64,000 nucleotides of DNA. It comes from Branchiostoma floridae (Eukaryota > Chordata > Leptocardii > Amphioxiformes > Branchiostomatidae). Both the position numbers and the translations under genes were made by a program. Numbering within the stretch: position 1 is the stretch's first letter; the number at the start of each line of letters is the position of its first letter. Location: the NCBI RefSeq assembly GCF_000003815.2, contig NC_049982.1, positions 27,648,357 through 27,712,356 of the forward strand, given 5' to 3'. Under the pieces are notes generated by a model that worked only from the letters and a program-made list of their open reading frames with translations, did not search any database and was not told where the DNA came from. Positions 11,920 to 23,255 of this stretch are shown one piece after another.

Positions 11920-12410
11920 CTTTATTGACGCGACAAAAGTACAGCGACTTTCGTAAGGTCTACATGTGCATAAAAACTACTTACAGTACAACTAAACAGA
12001 TATATAGGGATATCTATAGGTATGAATAAGTCAACATATTGGATCTAGCAAGTCATTTACACTATTGGTTCTACGGTATAAACAATCGTGGATATATTTG
12101 CCTACTTGTACACAGTGAGGGCTATCGTCTCCCAGAATGTAGTTGAATTCATCTATCGAACAGAGAGTAGCAAATTCTTAAGAACAAGCGGAAAGTAATG
12201 TGAACAGCTCTGTGCGTTTGTCATTATAACGTGAACAATCCATAACAAAGTGACGTTCGTCTTCGATCTCATTTGGGCAGAATGGACAAAACCTCTGGTC
12301 ACGGGATAAATGTCTCATCACTCGGCTCCTACCCCCACATTACAATAGACGGCGATCGCACTGCGCACTCACTGTGACCGATATCGTTTTTGTGTAACCC
12401 TTAACTACAT
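11920..12410 (-). pseudogene. Non-LTR retrotransposon 3' end (RT C-terminal zinc knuckle)
   Basis: On the minus strand 12345 to about 12010 reads LSRDQRFCPFCPNEIEDERH, then FVMDCSRYNDKRTELFTLL, a stop, then EFATLCSIDEFNYILGDDSP and VGKYIHDCLYRRTNS. The Cys-x2-Cys-x9-His-x3-Cys arrangement followed by an aromatic/charged helix is the usual end of non-LTR reverse transcriptases. Two stops (after LLSACS and after LLDPIC) show it is dead. The remaining 11920-12060 is 3' UTR shared with 4510-4690. Confidence 0.75.
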
Positions 12411-12739
12411 AATTTGAATATCATAAAATGTAGAGCACGACTGAAATCGAAAAGGCAACAAAACAAAAGTGGGAAAATATTCGATTTTTTTTTAGCTTCG
12501 TCAAATCGCTTGGTAAAAAAACAACTCCTATTTCGGTGTATGAAGATGAACTAAAAAAAAATACAGCACACAAAACTCTAGTCAGAGTGGTCATTACTTT
12601 GCAGGTAACGCCATTTAAAATCATGCCATTCTTAGAACATTGTCAAAACGTTTGAAGAGGAATCCTTCGATATCCAAGCCGGATAGAAACAACAAGGTGA
12701 CTTCAGGCAGAGCAATAAGAGCCCAAAGTTAAGTTATGC

Positions 12740-12930
12740 CCCCCTCAGATGTAGCGAAAATCGATCGGACGACGAGTCTGTGAGCTCTAAATTACGAGGA
12801 GGCATGACCATAACGGGAGGGGGGGGGGGGGACTTTGCCATTTCTTCGTCGGCAGCGCTAGGATCATGCCTCATCATAATTTAGAGCTCGCAGACTCGTC
12901 GTCCGATCGATTTTCGCTACATGTGAGGCG
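12740..12930. mobile_element. Foldback MITE with ~58 bp inverted arms
   Basis: ATGTAGCGAAAATCGATCGG at 12748 pairs with its exact reverse complement ending near 12922. The arms continue as ACGACGAGTCTG(T/C)GAGCTCTAAATTA and GAGGCATGA. The short centre holds a run of about 12 G and TTTGCCATTTC. There is no coding content. This is a classic non-autonomous foldback element. Confidence 0.9.
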
Positions 12931-12934
12931 GTAT

Positions 12935-13190
12935 TAAGAGCACAACCCCTGCAACTTGTCCGTACATTCTTTTGGAAGGCCACGTCCGCAACGTATTTCT
13001 AAGAGCGTTCAGGCTGTCAAGGCAGGCGCGTTGCCCGTCCTGGCACGTACGCCGGTACCACGCTCGTACCCAGCGCCGCGAAGAAGCCATAGGTTTAGAT
13101 TGTGGGCTCAACCAATACACAAATAAAACTATATGGAATCCACATCTGTCATTTTGTTTTGTTTTGTGTTTGTCTCAATTACCTTAGCAA
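12935..13190. other. G+C-richer segment followed by AATAAA
   Basis: Frames 12972-13187 (plus) and 12917-13120 (minus) overlap; neither is recognised. AATAAA occurs near 13121. It could be a 3' exon of an unseen transcript, but nothing else supports that. Confidence 0.2.
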
Positions 13191-13934
13191 ATCGTTGTGT
13201 GACTCTTGTGTGCGTCTCTATACAACGTGAGACTGTACCCTAGTTAGCTAGTATTTTCTACAGTTACCGAGGCGAAAACAAGACGAAAGTTTACTATTTC
13301 GGGGGTAAAATGTTGCCACAATGGTGATACGTTATATCAAAGGGAACTTTAAAATGTACCTAATTTGGTGGCGCTGCGAGGGTGTTAGATTACCCTTCTA
13401 GATTGCCGAGAGGGAGTTATGTCACGGAAGGGAGTTTTGCACGGCGGCGCGTTTGGCCTTCTCCACACAACATTCACGTCCCCAGGATACTACCGCCCTC
13501 CCAGCATGCTTCGCGCAGAAAAATACGTTCTCTGTCCCAGGGCTGTCTTTGCGAACAAACCGCTAGTAGCCCCCATGCGGCCAAAAAGTGAATTGCATAA
13601 AAGACTCGCACACGCATATTCAGTGGAACAAGACAATTTATTACGACGCTGTGAAGGAGCGTGCGCCGGTACGGGGTGGGGGCCAATCCCCGATGTCACA
13701 CAAAGTTTTGCCTGCACGTAAAGTTCGACGGCGTGTCTGCGTGCTCCAAAATTCGTCGGAATACTTGCGAGTTCGCACGGAGGCGATAATGATTTACGGA
13801 TCCCAAAAGATTGCCTACGTTATGACACGTAGATAGCACGTATTTGCACGTACGGCGGGCTGTGCCCTTAGCTCATTCATTAGTTTTATTTTTCTTCCCA
13901 TAGACGTCTATGCTATAACACGTGTTTTACAAAC
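13191..13934. other. Non-coding stretch
   Basis: Open frames of 69-100 aa overlap on both strands at 13382-13836 with no motif that I recognise. No gene is called. Confidence 0.35.
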
Positions 13935-14060
13935 AAACTTTCACCAATCTAACTTTTGAGTTAGCGCGGGAGTTTGCAGCCGTTCAGCCGTTTTTTTTGC
14001 TCGAATTATCCTAGGCTTAGGGTGCCCAATTGGAGTAATACATCAATGAGACCTTCAGTT
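13935..14060. repeat. Dispersed repeat, partner of 4808-4925
   Basis: Same ordered blocks as 4808-4925, with insertions (for example TTGAGTTAGC before GCGGGAGTTT). It appears to be a short interspersed element of unknown family. Confidence 0.6.
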
Positions 14061-14619
14061 GAGCCGTACGTTAGCACTTGATCAGGTCACAGCCCAAGTA
14101 CCTAAGAGCGTTGACCGGAATTTGAGTTGTACCCTTTGATTTTGCAATTTGGGTGAGGCCGAGAGGACTTTGATTTTGAACACCTCGTGTATCACCTTGT
14201 TTGACCCTCTTGGTGAGCAAAGAGCAACGCTATTGGTGAGACCTTCGGGTTTCTTTTTTTAAGGTCAAAAGGTCAGATCGCCTAAATTTGCTTTTTATTT
14301 ACATTGTTTTCTCCTTATTTCTGTCACATCGCTTAAGATCAGGGTCAGGCTGTTAAGCAGGGGTTAGTGACCTTTCGGCCACACGGTATACGATAGGAGT
14401 CTCTAACCTTACATAAGACAGATCCCGAAGGAAGAAAAATATTAAGGAAAATATTAAGGAAAATATATCATACTCTCTAGCACTCTCTGTGCCTTTGAAA
14501 CGATGTCGTCCCTAGTACATCTAACATTAGTTCACCTTTAGAAGTAAATCTTGCAAATCAGATTTCACGCCCTTGGTCATTACGATACGCAAACCCTTCC
14601 CCGAGGTACACTCAATGCC

Positions 14620-14760
14620 ACTATCATAGGACCGATCCTGACTGTCCATCACAATTAGCAGCTCAACCAATGAGAAAACAGCAGTTATCGGCTCGCCCAG
14701 TCAGACATGGGCTGCAATGACGGAGGCGGCGGGGCTAGTGGATCGGTCATTTTATAAGGT
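14620..14760 (+). repeat. Diverged third copy of the 15.5/53.7 kb repeat segment
   Basis: TGACTGTCCATCACAATTAG and CAGCTCAACCAATG here match 15585-15617 and, inverted, 53690-53725. The rest is diverged. It ends near GGATCGGTCATTTTATA. Confidence 0.55.
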
Positions 14761-15200
14761 CAAGGAAAGGTTAAGACGTTGTAACGTCTGACCGCGAGTG
14801 TGACGTCTTGAGGCAGTAGATGACCTTTACTTTGATGTAAGAACAAAATGCAAGTTTAAGGACGTTGGTGACGTAACGACCATGGCCTCACGCCTTGTAC
14901 GTGCACTCGGACATCGGCCATTTCCGGTACATATGCATGCCTTCTGAGGTCAATGACCTTACTATCTCATGTCATGTGTTCGATATCTGTTGAATGTATG
15001 AGGGAGCACTCAATAAATTTAGAAAAACAGCAATTCTCATTAAAAAAAAAACGTGAAAATAGAGGAATGAATTTTATAAATACTTGTGCCGTGTATATTT
15101 CGTCTTCTTTGAATCAATATATGTTGCACAGATAAATCCAGGAGCACTACAGAATTTCAACAGTAATTCTCATCCAAAAGCTTGAAAATGAAGGAATACA
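14761..15200. other. Non-coding stretch
   Basis: No gene supported. A poly-A run near 15040 may be a retroposon tail. Confidence 0.3.
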
Positions 15201-15206
15201 CCATAC

Positions 15207-15362
15207 ACAGAGAAAGAGAGAGAGAGGGGGTCGACAGAGAGACAGAGAAACAGAGAGGGAGACACAGAGAGAGAGAGAGACAGAGAGAGAGACACACAGA
15301 GAGAGAGAGAGAGAGATACTTAGAGAGAGACAGACAGATAGAGACAGAGAGAGAGACACAGT

Positions 15363-15407
<45 letters not shown>

Positions 15408-15446
15408 TGAGAGAGAGACAGACTGACAGAGAAAGAGACAGAGAGG
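15207..15446. repeat. (GA)n microsatellite
   Basis: About 240 bp of GAGA with ACAG interruptions. The corresponding position in the inverted duplicate (53858-53990) is a (CT)n tract, so the microsatellite is older than the duplication. Confidence 0.95.
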
Positions 15447-15459
15447 AACGCTACCATAA

Positions 15460-16850
15460 CTATACCCTGTGGAAACACGCCAGCTCTGCGCATGCCATTG
15501 ACATTATTCAGTTTGACACCATGAGGTCAATGACCGCTTACTTGCCGCTGCTACTGCGCAGGTGGTTGTCATTACACCGATCCGTGACTGTCCATCTCAA
15601 TTAGCAGCTCAACCAATGGGAGACGGGAAATTAGCGATTGGACCAATGGGAGCGTCGCTGAGGCTTCCTGCTGTCCTCGCCGTGGGTAAGGTCCGTGACC
15701 TACTTGGGAACAAACTTCCCATTCATGTCTTCTTCTTCCATGCCTGTAGGCTTGAAAGGAATTTCTAATAGACACGTTATAGAATGGCTTTGTTCATGGT
15801 GCGGTTGAAAACTCACTACGGATCTGTTTTGTTTTCGTTCATATAAGTTTGACGTTAATGCTACTTGACCTTTATCCACGGGGTAACCTATATCCGTTGT
15901 TAAAAGGGGTCTGTAGGGTTGAAGTTAGTCTTCTTCTTTACACAGCCCCCTTTTATTTTTCTGTAGACGTACGCGTTTCAAAGACTCTGTTGTCGTCTTT
16001 ATCAGTGCATAACGAACAGTCTCTGTCAGTGCTAAGTGAACTTGTCATATGCAGTGCAAATCGAACTTGATCTATTGTTGGGTCAGGTTCGGTCTGCACT
16101 GACATGACAAATTTCATTCAAAAATAAATTCATCAAGTTGGAAGAATATATGATATAGGAGAATTCTTTTTCACAAGCAGTAGGTACTTACTTGGCTGAC
16201 GTTTCGATGTCTCTCTTCTTTGAGGAAGGTGTCTGAGAGACATCGAAACGTAGGCCAAGTAAGTACCTACAAGTTGTGAAAAAGAATTTTCCTATACATC
16301 CATGACAAGTTCATTTAGCTGTATATACATGCAGCGCTTGAGAAAGTATACGTATACTTTGTTGAAGACAAACTGCTCATCATATGTTTCATAGAGAGCG
16401 ATAGCATAAATTTGCATACGTCCCCAGGTCGTATATATCACGCGGGAGTCCATATATGGTATCACCACCACTGAGGGCACCGGAAAAATAGAAATGGATA
16501 CGTAGAAATATACACGGATAATGCTCACGACTATTATACTGTATTTACGTCTTGTGTATAGTTTGGTGTCTTTTATATCATACCGTTCGTTCCTGAAAGA
16601 TGCCTGACCTGACCCGGTTTGGAAATGTGATGTAAGCCTTACTAGTACTGGAATCATCTAACGTTGTGTAGACGCGTCGTTCTCATGGATCAAAAGCGCC
16701 ACCTTGCAATCCTTTTTCTAAATCCAATACAAAAGGAGCCTGTATACTGACATTATTACAGATACTGTGTGCCTTTTACAAATATTATAAATCATTTATA
16801 GTTATAGTACTGTAACGTTGAAGAAAATATATGACGTCACGTCATAATCA
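15460..16850 (+). repeat. Left-arm block of inverted duplication (mate 48.8-53.9 kb)
   Basis: This block is present in reverse complement at 53830-53505 (matches 15470-15800), 50990-50310 (matches 15815-16480), 49340-49220 (matches 16510-16650) and 49010-48835 (matches 16650-16830). The order is collinear, and the mate carries insertions at 50991-53502 and near 49021-50308. It holds a 68-codon frame at 15562-15768 whose equivalent at 53747-53541 is also open (both contain TPIRDCPSQLAAQPM and VGKVRDLLGNKLPIH). This may be an old mobile element rather than a gene. Confidence 0.85.
16165..16295. repeat. Hairpin element (mate at 50520-50650)
   Basis: TAGGTACTTACTTGGC and GACGTTTCGATGTCTCTC on the left pair with GAGACATCGAAACGT, GGCCAAGTAAGTACCTA and TTGTGAAAAAGAATT on the right. 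The mate at 50520-50650 keeps the same arms with a diverged loop, so arms are more conserved than loop. I checked for a hammerhead ribozyme core (CUGANGA...GAAAC) and did not find one. Confidence 0.85.
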
Positions 16851-16859
16851 AAGCCTCGA

Positions 16860-17235
16860 AAGTTACATACATATTGTGATCCGCATATCATTACTCAAGT
16901 CTATAACAATTATTATTTTTATTACTCTACATGAGCATGTTTATTTAGTAAGAAAACTAGATCTAGGAATATGAGTTTAGGAACCATCCCCTAGTTGTCT
17001 ACATGATAAGGCGTGGCCTAGCGATGTTTTCTTTAACTGCAATAGTTTTTGCGCCATGATACCGACTGTTGACATATATTTCATTCACAGTTATAGTATG
17101 ACAATGTTCAGCCGCAAGCATGTTTGTGAATGGATAGTGTTCAGCACCAAGGACAGTGTGTTTGTGCACAACACAAAAAATGGAATCACCCTAATTTTCG
17201 ACTGAACAGCACCAGTCTTTGTCAAGGAATGAACG
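16860..17235. other. Non-coding stretch
   Basis: AT-rich, with no recognised element. Confidence 0.35.
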
Positions 17236-17237
17236 AT

Positions 17238-17525
17238 CCACTACTGCCGCGACGTCACGTTATGCACATAGAACACGTGACTCAGTGAGCAGTGGATCAT
17301 AAGTTGCAGGAATTCTATGGCACCCAACGTCTCTTGTAAAGAAACCTACATTGGGGAGACTGAGAGATCACATAGGACCAGGTTCCTTGAGCGCAGCAAT
17401 CCACTGCTGCCGCGACGTCACGTTATGCAAACAGAACGCGTGACACAGTGAGCAGTGGATCATAAATTGCAGGAAGTCTATGGCGCCCGCCGTCTCTTGT
17501 AAAGAAACCTACATTGGGGAAACTT
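17238..17525 (+). pseudogene. Penelope-like element GIY-YIG fragment in a 163 bp tandem duplication
   Basis: 17238-17400 and 17401-17525 are direct repeats (both start CCACT(A/G)CTGCCGCGACGTCA; offset 163 bp). In both, one frame reads VSCKETYIGET; the first copy continues ERSHRTRFLERSN. The Y-I-G-E-T ... R ... R-F-x-E order is that of the GIY-YIG endonuclease of Penelope-like retroelements. The remaining frame is broken by stops. It is a small dead fragment that was later duplicated in tandem. Confidence 0.55.
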
Positions 17526-17529
17526 CCTT

Positions 17530-18010
17530 ACATCACAAGCTATCTGCCACAAAAAAGGAAGTTCTGCTGCAGTACAGAAGTCACATCCTAGGGGGGCAAA
17601 AAAATCAACCTTGACCTTCGTCTTCCTAACACCTACCCATATACTAAATATCATGATAATCCATCCAGAGGTTCTAAGAAGTACTTCAATACAGTTATAC
17701 TTTAACTCCTATTTTGATGTCGAAAGGCCGTGTGGCTTCTCCAGCAGAAACAAAGATCGAGGTGTCACGGGTAGTCAATTTATTCCTAGCTAGAAACTTT
17801 GTCCTATGACTTTGAGAAAGGCACTTAACATCCGTCACACCACCTAGCTATTGGTACCTGACTTAAGTTGGGGAGCTGAAAGGCGGTAAAAATGGCAGAG
17901 TTGAACTCCGCCTCCCAATACCGTGCCAAGGTCACAGTGGAGGACATCCAACTGACCCTATGACCCCCAAAAGTCTATCAGACTATTCTCCAAGCAGAGG
18001 TTTAGTCTTA
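17530..18010. other. Probable retroelement 3' sequence, unassigned
   Basis: Segment 17820-17960 (GGTACCTGACTTAAGTTGG ... CTCCCAATACCGTGCCAAGG) has the look of LINE 3' UTRs common in deuterostome genomes, but I cannot assign it. The 60 aa frame at 17611-17793 is not recognised. Confidence 0.3.
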
Positions 18011-18014
18011 GAGA

Positions 18015-18080
18015 TAATGGTAGTAGTAGAGATTTTTACCATGAGAACCGGTAAAAATCTGGAGTACTACTACTATATCT
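18015..18080. repeat. Short perfect-arm hairpin
   Basis: ATGGTAGTAGTAGAGATTTTTACC pairs approximately with GGTAAAAATCTGGAGTACTACTACTAT around a GAGAACC loop. Confidence 0.6.
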
Positions 18081-18520
18081 CCGTGACTCAACATCTGCTC
18101 GGGCAATACTATGAGACTTCCTTTGCGTTTTGTCTGTACCTTATCACAAACAGTTACAAACTCGCCTTGTGGTTCATGTGCTTTATTGTATTCCTGTGTG
18201 GTACATTCTAGAGGTAAATAGACAAGTTTGTCTCACAACGGACACAGATTGATGATTATACCAAATCAGTAAGTAAAACTCCCTATTATACGCCAAAAAG
18301 CAGTTACTCAAGCGACTGGACAAGGTTTTGGAAACGGTCAGACATTTCAGATGGAATCCACCATCTGACGAAAGATAATGGATACTATCCGAAACGTCTG
18401 ACCGTTCCCAAAATCATATCCAGTTGTTTGAGTAACTGCTTTTTGGCGTATCTTATTACCTGGATTTCTGAACTTCATCGACGTAAAACTCCCTATTACC
18501 AAATTATCCATCACCACGAT
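18050..18520 (+). repeat. Left-arm block, inverted mate at 45095-45545, with foldback MITE
   Basis: A ~180 bp foldback (18283-18458) pairs ACGCCAAAAAGCAGTTACTC with GAGTAACTGCTTTTTGGCGT. Its flanks (for example GAGGTAAATAGACAAGTTTG upstream and TCGACGTAAAAC downstream) are also found in reverse complement at 45095-45545. The foldback is of the MITE type with an inner pair GGAAACGGTCAGAC / GTCTGACCGTTCC. Confidence 0.9.
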
Positions 18521-19060
18521 AAAAAGAGAAACATGTTATGTCAATAAGAAGAACATTACATACTTAGATTAATTATAAGACTTTGATGCTTGTGACAGTT
18601 GTGAACTGAGTACGAGTACAGAAAATAAATGTTCAGTAGCCCTTTCTCCAATGGTCTCCAAGACAACAGTGGATGCCGTTGTTGTCAACATCAACTAATT
18701 CACCAAAAGTTTGATGCAGGTAGTATGCTAAATACTGATTGAAATCTTAGTTGTGCAATGGTCTATCATATATAAATTTGTTTTTATCAGAATTTCCCGT
18801 ACTGGAATCGAAGTTAATCCTAGAACAGATCACGATCGCAATCTTTACTTGTCTAGTAGAATCACCGAGTGTGCCCGGACAGATCCCGATCGCGATCTGT
18901 CCTAGTACAATCGGAAACTCTACTGTGACATATACATACATCCGCATGGAGATTGAGTAGCCGTCATATTGCATATAATCGCACAGTTTTACATTCTACA
19001 CCAATCCCAATTATGCTGCAGTTCCTTTGGAAAAATAAGGCCCTCCATCGTCGTCTACTC
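18521..19060. other. Non-coding, 3' flank of the minus-strand eIF5A gene
   Basis: A short internal inverted/direct repeat near 18825-18905 (CAGATCACGATCGCAATC, CAGATCCCGATCGCGATCTG). No clear AATAAA on the minus strand was found within a few hundred bases of the eIF5A stop codon. Confidence 0.35.
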
Positions 19061-19071
19061 TACGCTTTCTG

Positions 19072-20840
19072 CTATTTTTCTGCTGATTTGGCGCCAATGA
19101 CCATCTCCTCACCGAGGGAGGACACAACAGTAACCTACAGGGACAAAAGAAAGTTTTTATAAATCATATATGACATCATATTTCCCATATACACCAGTAC
19201 TATCATACAAGTATGAAGCTGTGTATTCTACAAACTGATAAGTGTACGAAAGTCAAACCGCTCTTCGTTTTCTCGACACTAAAGCAGAATACCGTCGATG
19301 TAGATTGCAAACACTGCCCAGTACAAAGTCGTCTATGATGCAATTCATCCTATAGATGGTGAAAAATAGTACGCGATGAAACACACAGTAAAAAATCACT
19401 TCGTTTTCTCTAGTATAGCCAGCTTTATACTCATACAGGTAACATCAACAATTGGTAACAAATGCCAAAACTCAAGGGATCTTGAGAATGCTGCTGTAAA
19501 GACGATAGAGTATGAATGAAATCATGTTATGTCGAGACTTGAGTGGACCTTCTGCCCCTCACCTCAGTTCACATCCAGTTGGAAGGTGCGAAGCTAAACC
19601 GCAATGGCTGGGAGCTGGCCAAGTTGGGAGCTGGCTAAGCGAGCGACTTAAGCGACTTCGACTTCCATCTTTACAGTACAGACGACAGCGGGGGGATATG
19701 ATCCAGGTCTACAAGTTTTTAACAGGCAAGGAGAGAGTCCAGGCAGACACCTTCTTTGAGAGGGCGGAAAACACAACAACAAGAGGGCACAGTCTAAAGT
19801 TGAAGATCCCCCTTGCTAAGTCGAGGTTGAGAGCCCAGGTTTTTAGCACAAGAGTAGTAAATAACTGGAACTCCCTGCCAGACAAAGCGGTGAGCAGTAA
19901 GACAGTGAACGAATTCAAAAACCAAATAGACAAACACTGGAGCCATCTGAAGTATGAGCATGCCTAGCCGATGACCTGAAGTGTCAAGATCAGTCCACTA
20001 CAGGAGTCCACTCTTCCCTCGACTGAAGATGGTATGCAGGTATGTATGCAGGTATGCAAGTTCTACTTACCCCTACTCCGCAAGGAGGCGGGCTGAGGGA
20101 AATGTGATCCACGCAATCTCGACCTAGTTATTGCAACTCTCGCGAGAACAAGGTCCCTCCGTGAGCAAGATAAACTGATAGCCATCGAAAATTTACGTGT
20201 ATTTACCTTTAAAAAGAACGCTTAAATATTTAGATCTGTGCAATGTAACTGCGGGTCTCTCCAAACGTATTCAAGCAGTTACGCAAAGTTTTACTGCTGA
20301 AGAAAAGCAAACCGTGAGAAAATATTTGAAGAAGTATATATAAAGCAAGAGTTACCAGGAATACTTCGTCTCGATGATGACGACTTTGTATCTCGTGGCC
20401 AACATCGCCCTGTGGTAGCTTTATGTCTCTAAAATCTCCGTCTTCGGCCATGATTTTCATGACGCCATCCGAAAGATCGACAAACTAGAACAGAAAATAG
20501 ACCAATCGTCACCTCTGTACGTTGTTGACAAGGTTGTGTCTGTGTACAACAGGCATCGACACATTTGCTCTCGTTCATCTAAAGGTGCACTCTCACTGCA
20601 CTTGCGTCAAGCTTGCGTCACTGCGGGGTTTATTCAGTGGGTGACTGTTTTCTTATTTTCTCCGAATTTTCATAATTAAGACATTGCGTAATACGTAAAA
20701 CTATGATTAAGACGACGACAAATACGGAAAAAAGGAAGAAAATTCGTTGAGTACATATTCCGAACCCCGCAGCAACGAAACCTTGGCGCAAGTGCGGTGA
20801 GATACCACCTTTGTTAACATGTGTGTGTATGTGTGTGTGT

Positions 20841-20916
<76 letters not shown>

Positions 20917-21924
20917 GTGTGTGTGTGCGCGGTGTGTGTTGAGTGCCTCTATTCTTGTGTTGTTCATGTAAAGATAGTTACCTTACCTCATAATCAATGC
21001 GAGAGACAATTGGAACGTCACACTTATGGATGCCGGGGAACACATCCTTGTACTCGTCACCAGTAAAGATGTCAACTCCAACTATGGTAACCTAAAACAA
21101 GAATGGCAGTGAAAAACTTACCATTGCGAATACTAATGTTTACCTCATTTACATGGTTTTTGCATTCACAACTGTGGTATGATAAGCCTGTACAATTGTT
21201 AAGCAAATAAGTTTGAAATATGCTGGCACTTTGTCTGTTTATGACGTTAACGTTCTCTTAAGCTTCCTCTTCCCAAAATACACAGGCAGAAGACTATCAT
21301 GATCATTTATAAATCAAATGAGGTCCTGAAATACAGAATACGAGCTTAAAAATATTCACCTCTCAATACCCAAAAGTCTGAAATCCCAATACGTAAGGCC
21401 ACATCAAGTACATAGGGGTAAAAAGAGGATGATATGGGTAAGTATAAAAGTATAAAATTATGTATGCCACTACTTTGCTTTGTCTGCAATTAGCCATCGG
21501 GCATGAACTTGCAATAAATATAATTGTTATCAAATATTATTATTATCATTTAACCCGAAATTTATCAAGCCCGGCTTGCCGTCACCTAATGACATATCGA
21601 ACATCGTAAAGATTTATTCAGTAGTTCTCGAGATAGGCTCTCCACAAGCACACAATCAAACAAACACACCAATGAATAGACAGATCCACAAACAAACTGC
21701 ATAGAAAACATAACATTTTTGGCCAAAGTTATTGATGGAACACCAATACAAAATTCTACCTTTTCACCGCCATGTTTTCCTCCTTCAGTTGTGCTTATCT
21801 CTACGATCTTACAGGGACGGTCCTTCAGCATCACGTAACCATTCTTCCTCAGGGCGAAGGCCTGTGTGGAGTAGGTAGATTTCGCCTCGTCGGTAGATTC
21901 AAAATCCGCCTCCAGTGCTGCCAT
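19072..21924 (-). CDS. eIF5A: eIF5A paralogue, 4 coding exons, 153 aa (divergent hypusine loop)
   Basis: Translation factor eIF5A helps ribosomes through difficult peptide bonds and in termination; its activity depends on hypusine made on one lysine. Coding exons, minus strand: 21924-21760, 21091-20987, 20484-20356 and 19134-19072. All joins are in phase 0 with GT-AG sites, giving 55+35+43+20 residues. Exon 1 opens MAALEADFES and carries the loop TTEGGKHGGEK, with the hypusine lysine at residue 50. Exon 2 reads [17 protein letters not shown]. Exon 3 contains KLPQGDVGHEIQSR, the OB-fold acidic segment. Exon 4 reads VTVVSSLGEEMVIGAKSAEK. Length matches animal eIF5A (about 154-160 aa) and no stop interrupts it. 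Odd points: the near-invariant GKHGH is GKHGG, and there is no GDLG but GDVG. A splice acceptor (TTTTTCCCAACAG) sits 16-17 nt before the ATG, implying a 5' UTR intron. Intron 3 holds a LINE fragment, intron 2 a (CA)n tract. Probably a diverged but intact paralogue; expression is unknown. Confidence 0.9.
19590..20110 (+). pseudogene. CR1/L2-like LINE 3' end inside eIF5A intron 3
   Basis: The plus strand reads ERLKRLRLPSLQYRRQRGDM, then IQVYKFLTGKERV, then TTTRGHSLKLKIPLAKSRLR, then STRVVNNWNSLPDKAVSSKT and ends FKNQIDKHW. This is the diagnostic C-terminus of CR1/L2-clade reverse transcriptases (RRxRGDMIxVYK ... TRGHSLKL ... RVVNxWNSLP ... FKxxxDKHW). The frame is open from 19512 to 19967, so the insertion is young relative to the one at 10440. 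It is followed by a 3' UTR with a TATGCAGG-type short tail near 20030-20065. It lies antisense to the host gene and lacks most of the transcriptase. Confidence 0.9.
20818..20940. repeat. (GT)n microsatellite in eIF5A intron 2
   Basis: It starts about 50 bp downstream of the exon 2 donor of the minus-strand gene. The same GAGGCACTCAACACAC lead-in adjoins the (CA)n tract in the plus-strand paralogue, so the tract predates the gene duplication. Confidence 0.95.
21480..21565 (-). mobile_element. LINE/SINE 3' tail in eIF5A intron 1
   Basis: Read on the minus strand: (ATA)n, then TATTGCAAGTTCATGCCCGA and TGGCTAATTGCAGACAAAG. The same insertion sits at the same place in intron 1 of the other two eIF5A copies (40743-40815, 63433-63545). 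Confidence 0.75.
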
Positions 21925-22128
21925 TGTTTTATTAGATCAGCTGTTGGGAAAAACAAACAAGAAATGATGGTCAGACACTCAACTGGGGAGAATTCAGGAA
22001 TGATGGCGCTTTTGATTTGATTTGTAAATCCCAAAATAAGTTTTCCACATACATCAGTACATGCATACAGTAGCCTCCTTTATAGGCCTATAGGGGATCG
22101 ATCAGGGATTTTTAACCGGGAATACCGG

Positions 22129-23239
22129 GGGGACAGGGATTTCGCCCCCCCGTGATTTCGCCCCCCCCCCGGGGGGGAAATCCCTAGGGATTTGGCCCCC
22201 CCCCCCCGGGGCGAAATCACAAGCGATCTCGCCCTCCCCGGCTAGTGATCTCGCCCCCCTACCTCGCCCCCCTTTAGCGATTTCGCCCCCCCCCCCCAAA
22301 AAAAAAACGGGTTTACATGACATTTTAGAAGTTGATTGGTATAAATCACAAAATGCAGTTTTAAAATGATATAAGTACACGAGTTTGATACATAACTCCA
22401 TTCATAGTATCAATATTAACGTAATTACATGGTAATAAGATAGTTGAACTTGTTTCAGAGGGTTGGGTTCATTGTATTCCCATTATTGCATATACCCGAG
22501 TCTTGACATAAGATGTATTTCATTGTATTCACCTGTCCTCAAGCAACCTATATATCTCCAATATGAAGTCTCTACCATGAAGTGACCACAAAAGAACTAT
22601 GTAATGTCTTTATTAATTATGCAAATATTAGGTATTAATTAGAATAACGCACCTTTTGGTATATGAACCTAGCCAAGGGATATCTTCACCTCCAACATGA
22701 CTGTTTTTTCTAGTATTTAGGAACTGATGCATTTACCCATGTTTCTTAAGACTGGTACTTTACCAGTGTTTTTGTAGCATTTAGCAACAGTTATATCAAC
22801 TTGCGCGTAGAAAGTGTTTATAATGAGAAACTATTATTCACGTGTGTTTTTGTTAGTGCTTTGGAAATGTTTCCAGCACAAGAAAGAAAACACTGTGACA
22901 AATTGAAAACATATAGCTGACGTATTCCGTACCATAGACGGTGTTGATTTATACGTTCGCAGTAGCATGCCACCTCAGCTGCAAAAATTGTCTTTTTCAT
23001 TTCAATGTCATGTTTGCACCGAACAATATAATATCGACTTTCGAGGTATGACATCTTACGGTACGGTAATAAGGTGCCATATAGGTACCAGGTAACACAC
23101 CATATACGTTACTCCCCAGGTGCAGTATAGTACCAGGTAGCACACCTGTAATATGTAGTAACCAGCTGCTCTTGGGGGGGGGGGGGCGAAAACGCTAAAG
23201 GGGGGCGAAAACGCTAGGGGGGGCGAGATCGCTGTCACA
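22129..23239 (+). mobile_element. Non-autonomous DNA transposon, CCGG-flanked, copy 1
   Basis: About 1.1 kb flanked by CCGG on both sides (22125-22128 and 23240-23243). Subterminal inverted repeats are rich in GATCTCGCCCCCC / GGGGGGCGAGATC. The right end is CTGTCACA; the left end has decayed to GGGGACAG. The interior (for example TTTACATGACATTTTAGAAG near 22312 and TATACGTTACTCCCCAGGTG near 23103) matches copy 2 (39175-40306) in the same window orientation. There is no transposase. It lies in the upstream/5' UTR intron region of the minus-strand eIF5A gene, about 200 bp from the ATG. Confidence 0.85.
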
Positions 23240-23255
23240 CCGGGAAAAAAAAGTT

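Noticed and set aside
16227-16262. Hammerhead ribozyme in the hairpin near 16.2 kb (GAAAC present)
   Set aside because: The CUGANGA half of the catalytic core is missing in both the 16.2 and 50.6 kb copies.
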